Below, piece after piece: positions 8,401 to 17,442 of a stretch of 64,000 nucleotides of DNA (positions are counted from its first letter, which is position 1; every line of letters begins with the position of its first letter). The position numbers and the translations under genes are program-made. Origin of the DNA: Haloplanus sp. XH21 (GTDB lineage Archaea; Halobacteriota; Halobacteria; Halobacteriales; Haloferacaceae); contig NZ_JALLPL010000001.1 of NCBI RefSeq assembly GCF_023276355.1, positions 682,001 to 746,000 of the forward strand, given 5' to 3'. The notes below the pieces were generated by a model that searched no databases, was not told the origin of the DNA, and saw only the letters and a list, made by a program, of their open reading frames with translations.

Positions 8401-8904
8401 TTATTTCCCGACGTCGAGGAGTGCGACGCGTTCACACACCAGCGCCAGGAGGTCGCCGTCGACGGCGTCGAGTTCCGCCGCCGTCACGTCGAAAAACGCC
8501 CGCACGCGGTCGGCGTCGACGGTGTCGAGCGTCGGTTCGAGGGCGAGTTCGTCGCGAACGGCGTCGGCGGCCGCCGTCTCTCGCTCCGCGTCGCCGTCCG
8601 CGGCCGAGACGACCACCACTGCCGGCGTCCGCCCCCCGCTGACGCCCATCTCCAGGGCGTCGTCGATCTGTCGGCGGCCGGCCGCGTAGAGCAGAATCTC
8701 CACGCTTCGCTCGCGCGCGACGTTCTCGTCGCGGGCGAACGCCCGATCCGCGAGTTCGACCGCCCGCGCCAACTGCTGTCGGCCGACGACGTAGCGCGCG
8801 TCGAACGCCTGCACCGACACGCCGTGGGTCGTGGCGATGTCGTCGAGGCGGCCCAGAAAGATATCGAGGTCGGCGATGTCGGCGATTCCTTCGACGACCT
8901 TCAT
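8401..8904 (-). CDS. cgi121: KEOPS complex subunit Cgi121
   Basis: 167 residues. KEOPS makes the universal t6A37 modification of ANN-decoding tRNAs; Cgi121 binds the tRNA 3' end and contacts Bud32. Recognisable features are the [26 protein letters not shown] region (residues about 31-57), the [21 protein letters not shown] block typical of Cgi121, and an ADGDAE-type acidic stretch. It overlaps the end of hel308 by 4 bases. The hel308-cgi121 pairing is common in haloarchaea and supports the call even though the family is weakly conserved. Confidence 0.88.
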   Translation of the reverse strand: MKVVEGIADIADLDIFLGRLDDIATTHGVSVQAFDARYVVGRQQLARAVELADRAFARDENVARERSVEILLYAAGRRQIDDALEMGVSGGRTPAVVVVSAADGDAERETAAADAVRDELALEPTLDTVDADRVRAFFDVTAAELDAVDGDLLALVCERVALLDVGK

Positions 8905-11162
8905 CCGAAATCACCCAGGCTGGCCTGCTGGTCGGCGTCGGCCGTCTCCGTTTCCTCCGTTGCCACCGCGCCGTCGGCGTCGCTCGCCGCCTCGTCGTCC
9001 GCGCTCACGGCGTCCATCGACGGATCGCGCCGCCCGGCGTTCTCCAGGATGCGCTCGGCCGTCCGTTCGCGCCCGCGGAGCGCGCCGAGCACCACCGACT
9101 TCTCCGCCTCCCGGAGGTCGGCCCGCGACTCGACGCCCGCCTCGTACAGGCGGCGGGCGCGCTTGCGACCGATGCCCCGGACGCCCGCCAGGTCCAGCAA
9201 CTCCTCGCGGACGCCGTATTCGACTCGCTTTTTCGCCTCGCGGACGGCGACGACACAGTCGAGTTCGAGTTCGGTCGCGAGGCGTTCGGCCGCGCCCAGC
9301 AACCACTCCGCGGTGTCGACTTTGCCCCGGATGTCGCCCGGGCCGACGCCGTAGCGCTCCGCGATGCGGTCCTCGTCGAGTTCGCTCGCCCAGTCCTCCA
9401 GCAGTTTCGCCGTCTTCAGTGCCGAGAGCCACTCCTCGAAGCGCACGTCCTCGAACTCCGAGGGGACGCGACCCAGGAACGCCGACTCGCGCTCGTAACA
9501 GAGTTCGGTGTACGTCTCCCGATCCCCCGATTTCAGGTAGAGCTCGTACATGTCGGGCGTCCGCGAGACGAGGTGATAGAGGCCGAGTGGCGTGGGGTCG
9601 TCGGCCGCGCGCAGGCCGTCGACGATTTCGGCCGCGCTCATCGGGTCGAGATAGAGGCGGGAGACGGTGTGGCCTAAGTTCGTCGCGGTGAGTTCCTCGC
9701 CGTCCCGGTCGACGAACCCGTTGGCGTCGAGATACGCCAGCACGTCGTCGACGACGGACTCCAGGCGCTCGGTGTCGTCGGCCTGCGTGGCGTAGAGCGT
9801 CCGGTCGAGGAAATCGAGGAGGCCGGACCGCGTGCGGGCGAAGCCGGAGGCGACGGTGGCCAGCAGATGGGTGCGCATCGCGGGTTCCCGGGCGAGTTTC
9901 GACTGCACCGGCTCCGGGTCGGCCCACACGTACCGCTCGAACAACTCGTCCATCGTGTCGTGGTCCTTCGCGAGCAACACGGCCTCGCCGTAGGGGTCAC
10001 GGCCCGGCCGCCCGGCGCGGCCGAACATCTGGTGGACCTCCAGCGTTTCGAGTGGCTTCATGCCCCCGAACTCGCCGTCGTAGCGTCGCCAGTCGCGGAC
10101 GATGACCCGCCGGCTGGGGGTGTTGACGCCCGCCGCGAGCGTCGGCGTCGCGCAGATGGCCTTGATCGTCCGGTCGCGGAAGGCGTCCTCGACGAGCGAT
10201 CGGTGGTCGGCCGAGAGGCCGGCGTGGTGGAACGCGGCACCCTTTCGGACGACAGCGGCTAGGTCGTCGCTCGTCTCGGTGTCGGACACGTCGGCTATCT
10301 CCTCGGCCAGCGTCGCGAGTTCGTCGCGTTCGTCGTCGGTCAGGTGGTCGGCGGTCACGTCGGCCAGTCGGCGGGCCGCCGCCTCCGCGTTCCGACGGGA
10401 GTTGACGAAGACGAGCGACGACCCCTCCTCGTCGAGGGCGTCGTCGACGAGCGCGGCGGTCGGGCGCTCGCCTTTCTCCACCGGCACTTCGCGTTGCTCG
10501 CCGTCGTCGAACGTGATGGCGTCGCCGAAGTGGACGCCGGTTCGCAGGTCGACCGGCCGCCAGTCGGATTTGACGAGTTCGGCGTCCAGCCAGTCGGCCA
10601 CCGCGTCGGCGTTGTCGACGGTCGCCGAGAGCGCGACCACCTGCAGGTCGGGGGTAATGCGCCGGAGTTTCGCCAGCGTCACCTCAAGCGTCGGGCCTCG
10701 GTTCGGGTCGTCGACGAGATGCACCTCGTCGGCGACGACGCAGGTGAGATCCTCCAGCCACGGAGCGCCGTTGCGCACGAGCGAGTCCACCTTCTCGCTC
10801 GTCGCGACGACGATATCCCGCGAGGCGAGCCACTCCTCGCTCGACTCGTAGTTTCCCGTGGAGATGCCGACGTCGATGTCGAAGTCGGCCCAGCGCTCGA
10901 ACTCGGCCTTTTTCTCGCTGGCGAGCGCACGCAGCGGGACGATGTACAGCGCCGTTCCGCCGCGGTGAACGCTCGACAGCATGGCGAGTTCCGCCACGAG
11001 GGTCTTGCCACTCGCCGTGGGAACACTGGCGACGAGGCTCTCCCCTTCGGTGATGCCCTTCTCGACCGTCTCGGCCTGGGGCGGGTAGAGTTCCTCGATG
11101 CCCGACTCGACGAGGAAGTCGGGGACGCCCGGCGGGAGGCCGGGGATGTCCGCGGGGTTCAT
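8901..11162 (-). CDS. hel308: ATP-dependent DNA helicase Hel308
   Basis: 753 residues, a Ski2-like superfamily 2 helicase that unwinds lagging strands at stalled forks. Visible motifs: Walker A VPTASGKT (47-54), DEVH box (145-148), SAT motif LSATV, motif [14 protein letters not shown], a winged-helix and ratchet region, and a C-terminal helix-hairpin-helix [17 protein letters not shown]. The last residues read Q746-ASLGD-F752, a QxxLxxF pattern at the extreme C-terminus that looks like a PCNA-interacting peptide, preceded by a disordered acidic linker. A minus-strand GTTAAAC about 27-30 bp upstream of the ATG fits leaderless transcription. It is followed by cgi121 with a 4-base overlap. Confidence 0.97.
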   Translation of the reverse strand: MNPADIPGLPPGVPDFLVESGIEELYPPQAETVEKGITEGESLVASVPTASGKTLVAELAMLSSVHRGGTALYIVPLRALASEKKAEFERWADFDIDVGISTGNYESSEEWLASRDIVVATSEKVDSLVRNGAPWLEDLTCVVADEVHLVDDPNRGPTLEVTLAKLRRITPDLQVVALSATVDNADAVADWLDAELVKSDWRPVDLRTGVHFGDAITFDDGEQREVPVEKGERPTAALVDDALDEEGSSLVFVNSRRNAEAAARRLADVTADHLTDDERDELATLAEEIADVSDTETSDDLAAVVRKGAAFHHAGLSADHRSLVEDAFRDRTIKAICATPTLAAGVNTPSRRVIVRDWRRYDGEFGGMKPLETLEVHQMFGRAGRPGRDPYGEAVLLAKDHDTMDELFERYVWADPEPVQSKLAREPAMRTHLLATVASGFARTRSGLLDFLDRTLYATQADDTERLESVVDDVLAYLDANGFVDRDGEELTATNLGHTVSRLYLDPMSAAEIVDGLRAADDPTPLGLYHLVSRTPDMYELYLKSGDRETYTELCYERESAFLGRVPSEFEDVRFEEWLSALKTAKLLEDWASELDEDRIAERYGVGPGDIRGKVDTAEWLLGAAERLATELELDCVVAVREAKKRVEYGVREELLDLAGVRGIGRKRARRLYEAGVESRADLREAEKSVVLGALRGRERTAERILENAGRRDPSMDAVSADDEAASDADGAVATEETETADADQQASLGDFG

Positions 11163-11259
11163 CGCTTGGGCAAGCCTTGGCGCGTCCCCGCGTTTAACCT
11201 GTCGGGTCGCCCTGCCCGCCGCGGTGGGTCTTTAGGACTGTCCCGCCCATCTCCGCCCG

Positions 11260-11493
11260 ATGACGCTGACGATCGACGCGGGTGAGCGGACCGTTGAGGA
11301 GATTCTCGACGCCCTCGAGGCGGGCCAGCGGGTCGTGGTGCGCACCGAGCTGTTCGGCGGCGTCCACGAAGTGACGCTCCGTCACGATGGGACGACGTAC
11401 TACTGTGATACGCCGACGACGCTGCACAAACACGGCTCCGTTGACGGGATGCGCACGTGCATCGAGCGGATGGGGTACGCGAGCGACGCCTAA
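11260..11493 (+). CDS. Small haloarchaeal protein of unknown function
   Basis: 77 residues, soluble, with alternating strands in the middle (about 30-55: VVVRTELFGGVHEVTLRHDG) and two cysteines. I do not recognise it. A TTTAGG box centred near 11233 is 27 bp before the ATG, so the gene is probably expressed from its own leaderless promoter, divergent from hel308. Its TAA stop at 11491-11493 abuts and shares one base with the left terminal repeat of the palindromic element at 11493-11572, so the C-terminus may have been fixed or shortened when that element arrived. Confidence 0.72.
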   Translation: MTLTIDAGERTVEEILDALEAGQRVVVRTELFGGVHEVTLRHDGTTYYCDTPTTLHKHGSVDGMRTCIERMGYASDA

Positions 11494-11572
11494 TACTGTC
11501 GGCTGTAACTGTTTCAAGATGTCCGTCGTCCCGGAGTGACGGACATCTTGATTGACTTACAGCCGACAGTAT
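11493..11572. mobile_element. MITE-like 80-bp palindromic element
   Basis: Perfect 16-bp terminal inverted repeats, ATACTGTCGGCTGTAA at 11493-11508 and its complement at 11557-11572, enclose a second perfect 13-bp inverted repeat, CAAGATGTCCGTC (11515-11527) and its complement (11538-11550), around a 10-base loop. Six-base internal segments do not pair. There is no coding capacity. Long precise terminal repeats point to a non-autonomous miniature transposable element. A strong bidirectional terminator is the alternative, but it would not need such ends. No transposase gene lies in this window, so any driving element is elsewhere. Confidence 0.65.
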
Positions 11573-11584
11573 AACGGCCGCAGG

Positions 11585-11590
11585 TTTAAC
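11585..11590 (+). promoter_or_regulatory. TATA-like box of the winged-helix gene
   Basis: TTTAAC centred 27-28 bp upstream of the ATG at 11615. This spacing decides that start over an ATG two codons earlier. It lies only 13 bp outside the palindromic element. Confidence 0.55.
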
Positions 11591-11614
11591 GCCGCGCGCG
11601 GGCGTACAATGGGT

Positions 11615-11989
11615 ATGGCCGAATCCGACGCCCCGGAAATCGAGGACCTCGTCGGCGTCGACGAGCCGAACTTTCGACATGTGCTCTCCTGTGTGTTCGG
11701 CATTCAGGACCACGAGAGCCGAACGTATCTGACGCTCCTCGACAACCCCGGCTCCACCGTCGCGGAACTCGCGGACGAACTCGACCGCGACCGGAGCAAC
11801 GTCAACCGCTCGCTGACGACGCTGCTGGAGAAGGGCCTGGTCGACCGGGAGCGCCGGTTGCTCGATCCCGGCGGCTACGTCTACCAGTACACCGCGACGC
11901 CGCTCCCGGAGGCAAAGGAGATGCTCCACCGCACTCTCGACGAGTGGGTCGACCGCGTCCACGACGCTATCGACGACTTCGGGACCTGA
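11615..11989 (+). CDS. Winged-helix transcriptional regulator, TrmB/MarR-like
   Basis: 124 residues. The segment from STVAELADELDRDRSNVNRSL (about 47-67) to LLEKGLVDRERRLL is a classical helix-turn-helix with recognition helix and wing; the C-terminus (EAKEMLHRTLDEWVDRVHDAI) is a long helix for dimerisation. No ligand-binding domain follows, so it is a stand-alone DNA-binding protein. The promoter is immediately downstream of the palindromic element. The target is unknown; the neighbour thrC has its own promoter. Confidence 0.82.
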   Translation: MAESDAPEIEDLVGVDEPNFRHVLSCVFGIQDHESRTYLTLLDNPGSTVAELADELDRDRSNVNRSLTTLLEKGLVDRERRLLDPGGYVYQYTATPLPEAKEMLHRTLDEWVDRVHDAIDDFGT

Positions 11990-12050
11990 TCGTGGTGAGC
12001 CGCAACGTGAACCCGTCCCGTTTTTTGCCTCGCAACCCATCTCCCCGGTA

Positions 12051-13313
12051 ATGAGTTTCGACCTGACTGCGGCCACGCCGGCGGCGCCCGCCGTCGCCGA
12101 CGACGGCGTCTGGCTCGCGTGCATCGAGTGTGGCGAGCAGTTCGCTCCGTTCTCGGCGATCCGCTACACCTGCGACCACTGCGACGGCCTGCTCGAAGTC
12201 CGCTACGCCGACCCGCCGACCTTCGACGACTTCGAGGGGCGCGGCGTCTGGCGCTACGCCGCCGGCCTCCCTTTCGCGGAGGGCGTCACCCTCCCGGAAG
12301 GCGACACGCCGCTTCACCGGGTCCCCCGTCTGGAGGAGTCGGTCGGCGTCGACACCCTCCGGATCAAACACGAGGGGATGAACCCGACGGGGAGTTTCAA
12401 AGACCGGGGCATGACCGTCGGCGTTCGCGTCGCGCGAGAGCTCGGCGTCGACCGCCTGGCGTGTGCCTCGACGGGCAACACGAGCGCCGCGCTCGCCGCC
12501 TACGGCGGCCGTGCCGGGATGGCGACGCTCGTTCTCCTGCCCGCCGGCAAGGTCGCGGCCGGCAAAATCGCACAGGCCGCGCTCCACGACGCCCGCATCC
12601 TCGAGGTCGACGGCAACTTCGACGACTGTCTCGACATCGTCCAGAACCTCGCCGCCCGCGGCGAAGTGTACCTGCTCAACTCGCTGAACCCCTTCCGCCT
12701 GGAGGGACAGAAGACGATCGGGTTCGAGATTCTGGAGGCGTTCCGCGACGACTACGGCCGGTTCCCGGATCGGATCGTGCTCCCGGTGGGCAACGCCGGC
12801 AACACGGCCGCGCTCTACAAATGCTTCCGCGAACTCGTCCAGAGCGGAGCGCTCGACCCCGAGCAGGTGCCGAAACTCACGGGCGTCCAGGCCGAGGGCG
12901 CGGCGCCGATGGTCGAAGCCGTTCAGGAGGGCAATGACACAGTGCGTCGGTGGGACGACGTCGAAACCATCGCCACCGCCATCCGCATCGGCAACCCGGT
13001 GAACGCGCCGAAGGCGCTACCGGGCATTCGCAACACGGGCGGCACCGCCGTCGCCGTGAGCGACGAGGAAATCACCGACGCCCAGCGCACCCTCGCCCGC
13101 GAGGGCGTCGGCGTCGAACCCGCGTCGGCCGCGTCCGTCGCCGGTCTCCGGAAACTCCGCGACTCCGGCGTCGTCGACGCCGACGAGGACGTGGTCTGTC
13201 TCACCACCGGCCACCTCCTGAAAGATCCAGACGCCGCCTTTGCGGCCGGGAACAAGCCCGAATCCGTGCCGAACGACACTGACGAGATCCTGACGTATCT
13301 CGCCGAGAACTAG
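12051..13313 (+). CDS. thrC: Threonine synthase
   Basis: PLP enzyme converting O-phosphohomoserine to threonine. The 420-residue protein begins with a zinc-ribbon-like pair, C24-x2-C27 and C41-x2-C44, common in archaeal threonine synthases. The PLP lysine is K117 in NPTGSFKDRGM; ASTGNTSAALAAYGGRAG follows, and VLPVGNAGN forms the phosphate loop. A T-rich GTTTTTTG centred about 27 bp upstream of the ATG supports this start. The stop overlaps the convergent gene by 4 bases. It belongs to an amino-acid gene region with serA, serB and metY. Confidence 0.96.
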   Translation: MSFDLTAATPAAPAVADDGVWLACIECGEQFAPFSAIRYTCDHCDGLLEVRYADPPTFDDFEGRGVWRYAAGLPFAEGVTLPEGDTPLHRVPRLEESVGVDTLRIKHEGMNPTGSFKDRGMTVGVRVARELGVDRLACASTGNTSAALAAYGGRAGMATLVLLPAGKVAAGKIAQAALHDARILEVDGNFDDCLDIVQNLAARGEVYLLNSLNPFRLEGQKTIGFEILEAFRDDYGRFPDRIVLPVGNAGNTAALYKCFRELVQSGALDPEQVPKLTGVQAEGAAPMVEAVQEGNDTVRRWDDVETIATAIRIGNPVNAPKALPGIRNTGGTAVAVSDEEITDAQRTLAREGVGVEPASAASVAGLRKLRDSGVVDADEDVVCLTTGHLLKDPDAAFAAGNKPESVPNDTDEILTYLAEN

Positions 13314-13621
13314 GCCCCGATGTCGGGGTCGGCCGCCAGGTCGTCGAACCCGGCCAGGCGGTACGTTCGCGAGTCGGTGCAGTCCTCGTCGGCCGCGGCG
13401 AGTTCGCCGATAGCCAGATCGTATCGGTGGGCGAACCCGTCGTAGTCGTCAGCCGCCTCGACGGCGTCGATGAGTTCCTCGGCGGTCAGTTCCTCGTCGA
13501 CGTCGTCCCGGAACGCGGCGGCCCGTTCGGCGGCGGCGGCCGCCTCGTCCGGATCGGCGTCGAATCGCTCCTCGAACGCTTCGGCCACCGTCTGCTCGAA
13601 CGCGGTCTCGTCTTGGCTCAT
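13310..13621 (-). CDS. Small acidic haloarchaeal protein, unknown function
   Basis: 103 residues, very acidic, predicted mostly helical, with an alanine-rich segment (27-36) and a TAEELIDAVEAADDYDGFAHRYD centre. One cysteine only. I do not recognise the family. The ATG at 13621 is preceded by a TATA-like TATA(C) sequence around 13647-13650 on this strand. It converges on thrC, the two stops overlapping, and is divergent from the coiled-coil gene at 13722. Confidence 0.7.
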   Translation of the reverse strand: MSQDETAFEQTVAEAFEERFDADPDEAAAAAERAAAFRDDVDEELTAEELIDAVEAADDYDGFAHRYDLAIGELAAADEDCTDSRTYRLAGFDDLAADPDIGA

Positions 13622-13721
13622 ACGCGACGATTCGGTCGGTTTCCACGTATAGCTTGCGAGACGGAGCCGTCGGACGGCCGTCTGACGGGGGTTTTTGCTC
13701 GCGTGGCAACGTGTCACACGC

Positions 13722-14036
13722 ATGGCTCCCAGCGGCTTTCCGACCGGCACGGTCAGTAGCGGGCGCGACGAGCCGTCGGACGCGCACCGATCCGCGCGCA
13801 CCGACGACACCGACGCCCGCGCTCGCATCGCCGAACTGGAGCGGGAAAACGAGGCGCTCCGCGCCGCGGTGGAGAAACAGCGTCGGGAGAACGAACGCAT
13901 CGTCGAGCGATACGAGCGGTTACTGGAACAAGAGCGCGCGGAGGCCGACGCCGAGACGGCAGACCGCGAGACGACTACCGCCTCGGTGCCCGAGGCGGGC
14001 ACGCTGACCCGCATCGCCCGCGCCTTTCGTCGCTAG
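13722..14036 (+). CDS. Short coiled-coil protein, unknown function
   Basis: 104 residues. Residues about 30-75 form a strong coiled coil (ARIAELERENEALRAAVEKQ followed by RRENERIVERYERLLEQERAE). The first 28 residues look disordered and the last ten (LTRIARAFRR) form a basic amphipathic tail that could touch membrane or nucleic acid. Similar leucine-zipper proteins are common in haloarchaea without known function. The stop overlaps the convergent serA end by 4 bases. A T-rich GTTTTTGC about 27 bp upstream of the ATG supports this start. Confidence 0.72.
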   Translation: MAPSGFPTGTVSSGRDEPSDAHRSARTDDTDARARIAELERENEALRAAVEKQRRENERIVERYERLLEQERAEADAETADRETTTASVPEAGTLTRIARAFRR

Positions 14037-15628
14037 TCCTCGCCCTCGCCGTTCCCGAGCGTGATCTGTTTCACGTCGATGATGCGCTCGTCGGCCTTGA
14101 TCGTCTCGACGGCGTCTGCTGGCACCGGCGAGTCGAGGTTGTACACCGTCATCGCCTCGCCGCCCACCGTCTCGCGGCCGTTGAACATGCCTGCGATGTT
14201 GACGTCGTTGTCGCCGAGGACGGTGCCGATGAGGCCCAACACGCCCGGCCGGTCGTAGTTGCGCACGACCAGCATCTGGCCGTGGGGGACGGCGTCGACG
14301 CGGTAGCCGTCGATGCGGACGATGCGTGGGTCGTCACCGGTGAAGAGGGTGCCACAGACGCCGACTTCGTCGTCGCCGTCGCCGACGGTGACGGTGACGA
14401 GGCTCTGGAAGTCCTCGCTCTGGCGAGTCTTCTCCTCGGTCACTTCGATGCCGCGCTCCTCGGCGATTTTCGGCGCGTTGACCGCGTTCACCTGCCACTC
14501 TAGCGGTTCGAACACGCCCTTGAGCCCGCTCGCGGTGACGAACTCGACGTCCTCGTCGGCGATGTCGCCCTCGTAGCGCACTCGGACTTCCGAGATGCGG
14601 CCGTCGAACATCTGGGCGGCGACTTTGCCGGCCGTCTCCGCGAGGTCGATGTAGGGGCTGACGCGGGGGAACGCGCTCTCGTCGATGGACGGCGCGTTCA
14701 GCGCGTTCGCGACGGGTTCGTCGCGGAAGGCCGCGACGATCTGGTCGGCGATGCTCGTGGCGACGTACTCCTGGGCGGCCTCCGTCGCCGCGCCCAGGTG
14801 GGGCGTCACGACCACGTCGTCGACGTCGAGCAGGGGGTTGTCGGGGCCGACCGGTTCGTCGGCGAAGACGTCGACGGCGGCGCCGGCGAGAGTACCGTCC
14901 TCGACGGCCGCGGCGAGCGCCGTCTCGTCCACGACGCCGCCGCGGGCGCAGTTGACGAGATAGCCGCCCTCCAGCCGGGCGAGTTCGTCGCCCGCGATCA
15001 TCCCCTCCGTCTCCGGGGTTAGCGGCGTGTGCACCGTCAGGAAGTCGGCGCGGTCGAGACACGCCTCGAACCCGACGAGTTCGGCGCCCAGCTGGTCGGC
15101 CCGCTCCTCGCCGATGTAGGGGTCGTACGCCACGAGTTCCATCCCGAGCGAGCCGAGGCGGCGGGCCACCTCCTGGCCGACGCGGCCCAGGCCGACGATG
15201 CCGAGGGTCTTGCCGTTGAGCTCCGTCCCGAGGTAGTCGCCTTTCGCCCACTCGCCGGCCCGCAGGCGAGCGTGCGCCTGGGGGATGGAGCGCGCGGTGG
15301 CGAAGGCCATCGCGACGGTGTGTTCGGCAGCCGCGCGGACGTTGCCCTCGGGCGCGTTGGCGACGATGACGCCGTGGTCGGTCGCAGCGTCGATGTCGAT
15401 GTTGTCGACGCCGATGCCCGCCCGGCCGACGATGACGAGGTCGGGCGCCGCCTCGAACACCGATTCGGTCACGTCCGTCCCGGATCGCACGACGAGCGCG
15501 TTGGCGTCCGCGACGGCGTCGAGGAGCGCCTCCCCCTCGACGCCGTAGGCGGTCTCCACCTCGTAGCCCGCGTCGCGGAGGCGGTCGAGCCCCGCGTCAG
15601 CGATCGGATCCGTGACGAGTACCTTCAT
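14033..15628 (-). CDS. serA: D-3-phosphoglycerate dehydrogenase
   Basis: First step of serine synthesis: NAD-dependent oxidation of 3-phosphoglycerate. The 531-residue protein is the long form: N-terminal substrate and NAD domains (GIVGLGRVGQEVARRLG around 145-161), catalytic NCARGGVVDE and PHLGAATEAAQ with the active-site histidine, an allosteric substrate-binding domain, and a C-terminal ACT domain (RNYDRPGVLGLIGTVLGDNDVNIAGM) for serine feedback. A GCTTAACA box centred 27 bp before the ATG fits a leaderless start. It is divergent from serB, which forms the last step of the same route. Confidence 0.97.
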   Translation of the reverse strand: MKVLVTDPIADAGLDRLRDAGYEVETAYGVEGEALLDAVADANALVVRSGTDVTESVFEAAPDLVIVGRAGIGVDNIDIDAATDHGVIVANAPEGNVRAAAEHTVAMAFATARSIPQAHARLRAGEWAKGDYLGTELNGKTLGIVGLGRVGQEVARRLGSLGMELVAYDPYIGEERADQLGAELVGFEACLDRADFLTVHTPLTPETEGMIAGDELARLEGGYLVNCARGGVVDETALAAAVEDGTLAGAAVDVFADEPVGPDNPLLDVDDVVVTPHLGAATEAAQEYVATSIADQIVAAFRDEPVANALNAPSIDESAFPRVSPYIDLAETAGKVAAQMFDGRISEVRVRYEGDIADEDVEFVTASGLKGVFEPLEWQVNAVNAPKIAEERGIEVTEEKTRQSEDFQSLVTVTVGDGDDEVGVCGTLFTGDDPRIVRIDGYRVDAVPHGQMLVVRNYDRPGVLGLIGTVLGDNDVNIAGMFNGRETVGGEAMTVYNLDSPVPADAVETIKADERIIDVKQITLGNGEGED

Positions 15629-15728
15629 ACTCGAACCGACCCGAGGGCGGCTGTTAAGCGTTTCCAAACGCAAATATTGCCAGACGACCGGGCGGGAGAT
15701 TCAAATCCTCGGCCGGCGACGACCCGAT

Positions 15729-16376
15729 ATGCGACTCGTCGCGTTCGATTTCGACGGCACGCTCTCGGACTCCGAGATGACGGTCCTTCTGGGCGATCAG
15801 TGTGGCGTCGCCGGCCGCATGGCAACGATCACCGAACGGGCGATGAACGACGAGATCAGCTACGCCGAGAGCCTGCGCGAACGGGCGGCGCTCCTGGAGG
15901 GGCTATCGATGGACCGCGCCGACGACGCCTTCGCCCAGGTGCGGTTGCGCCCCGGCTCGGCCGCCCTGATCGATCGCCTGAACGACGCCGGGCACCACAC
16001 GGCGATCCTCACCGGCGGCTTCGAGCGCGGCGTCGAACGCGCGCTCGACCGGGCGGGCGTCACCGTCGACACCCTCGTCGCCAACCGCCTCCCCGCGAGC
16101 GGCGGCCATCTGACGGGGGACGTGACGGGCCCGCTGATCGAGGGCACCAAAGACGAAGCGCTGGAGTCGCTGGCGGCCGACCTCGATATCCCACAGTCCC
16201 GGACCGTCGCCGTCGGCGACGGCGCCAACGACCTGCCGATGCTGGAGGTGGCCGGTCTCTCCATCGGCTTTCTCCCCAAATCCGCGGTGCGGCCCGCCTG
16301 CGACGTGGTGGTGGCCTCGATGGACCGCCTCGGGCGCGTGTTCGCGGAGCACGGTCTGCTCGGCGCCGAACGATAA
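15729..16376 (+). CDS. serB: Phosphoserine phosphatase
   Basis: HAD-family phosphatase, last step of serine synthesis. The 215-residue protein opens with the catalytic FDFDGTLSDSE motif (nucleophile Asp at about residue 7), has the ILTGGFERGVERAL motif II region with Ser/Thr, and the metal-binding VGDGANDLPML motif III-IV. The cap segment covers about residues 15-70. It shares a 100-bp divergent promoter region with serA. A AAATATT box near 15672-15678 would place the transcript start about 27 bases before the ATG, giving a short leader. Confidence 0.92.
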   Translation: MRLVAFDFDGTLSDSEMTVLLGDQCGVAGRMATITERAMNDEISYAESLRERAALLEGLSMDRADDAFAQVRLRPGSAALIDRLNDAGHHTAILTGGFERGVERALDRAGVTVDTLVANRLPASGGHLTGDVTGPLIEGTKDEALESLAADLDIPQSRTVAVGDGANDLPMLEVAGLSIGFLPKSAVRPACDVVVASMDRLGRVFAEHGLLGAER

Positions 16377-16466
16377 CAGCGCAGCCGTCCTACAGGACTG
16401 CGGGCGACCAGCACCGAACGCGACGACAGCAGGTGGCTTTTTCGCCTCCGCCGACGCTCGTCGTGT

Positions 16467-17426
16467 ATGACTGTTGCCGTCGTCTCGACCGGGGGGACGA
16501 TCGCCTCCACCGAGGAACAGGGCGGAGACGCAGCGCCGGACCTTTCGGGTGCCGAACTGGTCGCCGCCGTCCCGTCTCTGGACGACGTAGCCCTACGGAC
16601 GGTCGAGTTCTCGACCATCCCCAGTCCCCACTTCACTGTCGAGCAGATGGTCGACCTCGCGACGCTCGTCGGCGACCTCGACGCCGACCCCGAGGTGGAC
16701 GGCATCGTCGTGACACAGGGGACGGATGTCCTCGAAGAGACGGCCTACTTCCTCGACCTGTGTTACGACGGGACGACGCCGGTGGCCGTCACCGGCGCGA
16801 TGCGGAACCCGTCGCTCCCCAGTCCCGACGGGCCCGCGAATCTGCTGGCGTCCGTCCGAACCGTGCTGGACGCCGACGCCACTGGGAGAGGCGTTCTGGT
16901 CGTGTTCGCCGGGCGCGTGTTGCCCGCCAGGGAGGCGACGAAGACCCACTCGCAGATGGTGGACACGTTCGCCTGTCCCGAGTTCGGTCCGCTCGGCATC
17001 GTCGAGGAAGAGGCCGTCACGTGGCGGCGACGCGCCGAGAATCCCGATCCGACGTTCGACCCGGATCCCCGTCGTATCACGAACGACGTGGCCGCCGTGT
17101 ACGTCACCGTCGACGCGTCCGCTTCGCACCTGTCGGCACACGCCGACGCCTCGGCCGTCTGTCTCGCCGTCACCGGTGCCGGCCACGTGAACGAACCGAT
17201 CGCCGACGCCCTGGCGGACCTCAGATCGGCGGGCGTTCCCGTGGTCGTGACCTCGCGGTGCCCTCAGGGGAGACTCGCCCGGTCGACCTACGACTTCCGA
17301 GGCAGCGAGCGGACGCTTCAGCGCCTCGGCTGTCGCTTCTCCGATCTGAACCTCCAGAAAACGCGGATTCGAACCATCGTCGCCCAGGCGGCAGACCGCC
17401 TCGACGACGCCTTCGACTACGCGTAG
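16467..17426 (+). CDS. ansA: L-asparaginase
   Basis: 319 residues. Hydrolyses L-asparagine to aspartate and ammonia, cytoplasmic as no signal peptide is present. Both catalytic threonine motifs are seen: STGGTIAS at residues 7-14 and VVTQGTDVLEETAY near 83-96, followed by TGAMR and the THSQM segment. GHVNEP and VVVTSRCPQG complete the C-terminal domain. The amidase subunit GatD of the archaeal tRNA amidotransferase is related, but that protein has an extra N-terminal domain absent here. A GCTTTTTC box about 27 bp upstream supports the start. Confidence 0.93.
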   Translation: MTVAVVSTGGTIASTEEQGGDAAPDLSGAELVAAVPSLDDVALRTVEFSTIPSPHFTVEQMVDLATLVGDLDADPEVDGIVVTQGTDVLEETAYFLDLCYDGTTPVAVTGAMRNPSLPSPDGPANLLASVRTVLDADATGRGVLVVFAGRVLPAREATKTHSQMVDTFACPEFGPLGIVEEEAVTWRRRAENPDPTFDPDPRRITNDVAAVYVTVDASASHLSAHADASAVCLAVTGAGHVNEPIADALADLRSAGVPVVVTSRCPQGRLARSTYDFRGSERTLQRLGCRFSDLNLQKTRIRTIVAQAADRLDDAFDYA

Positions 17427-17442
17427 GGCGGCGCGCCGACGG

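Noticed and set aside
7306-9354. 682-codon + strand frame opposite fhs, cgi121 and hel308
   Set aside because: No recognisable domain; it is the antisense shadow of three real genes.
15695-15725. T-arm-like GATTCAAATC suggesting a tRNA
   Set aside because: Flanking bases do not pair into a T-stem and no acceptor, D or anticodon arms are found.
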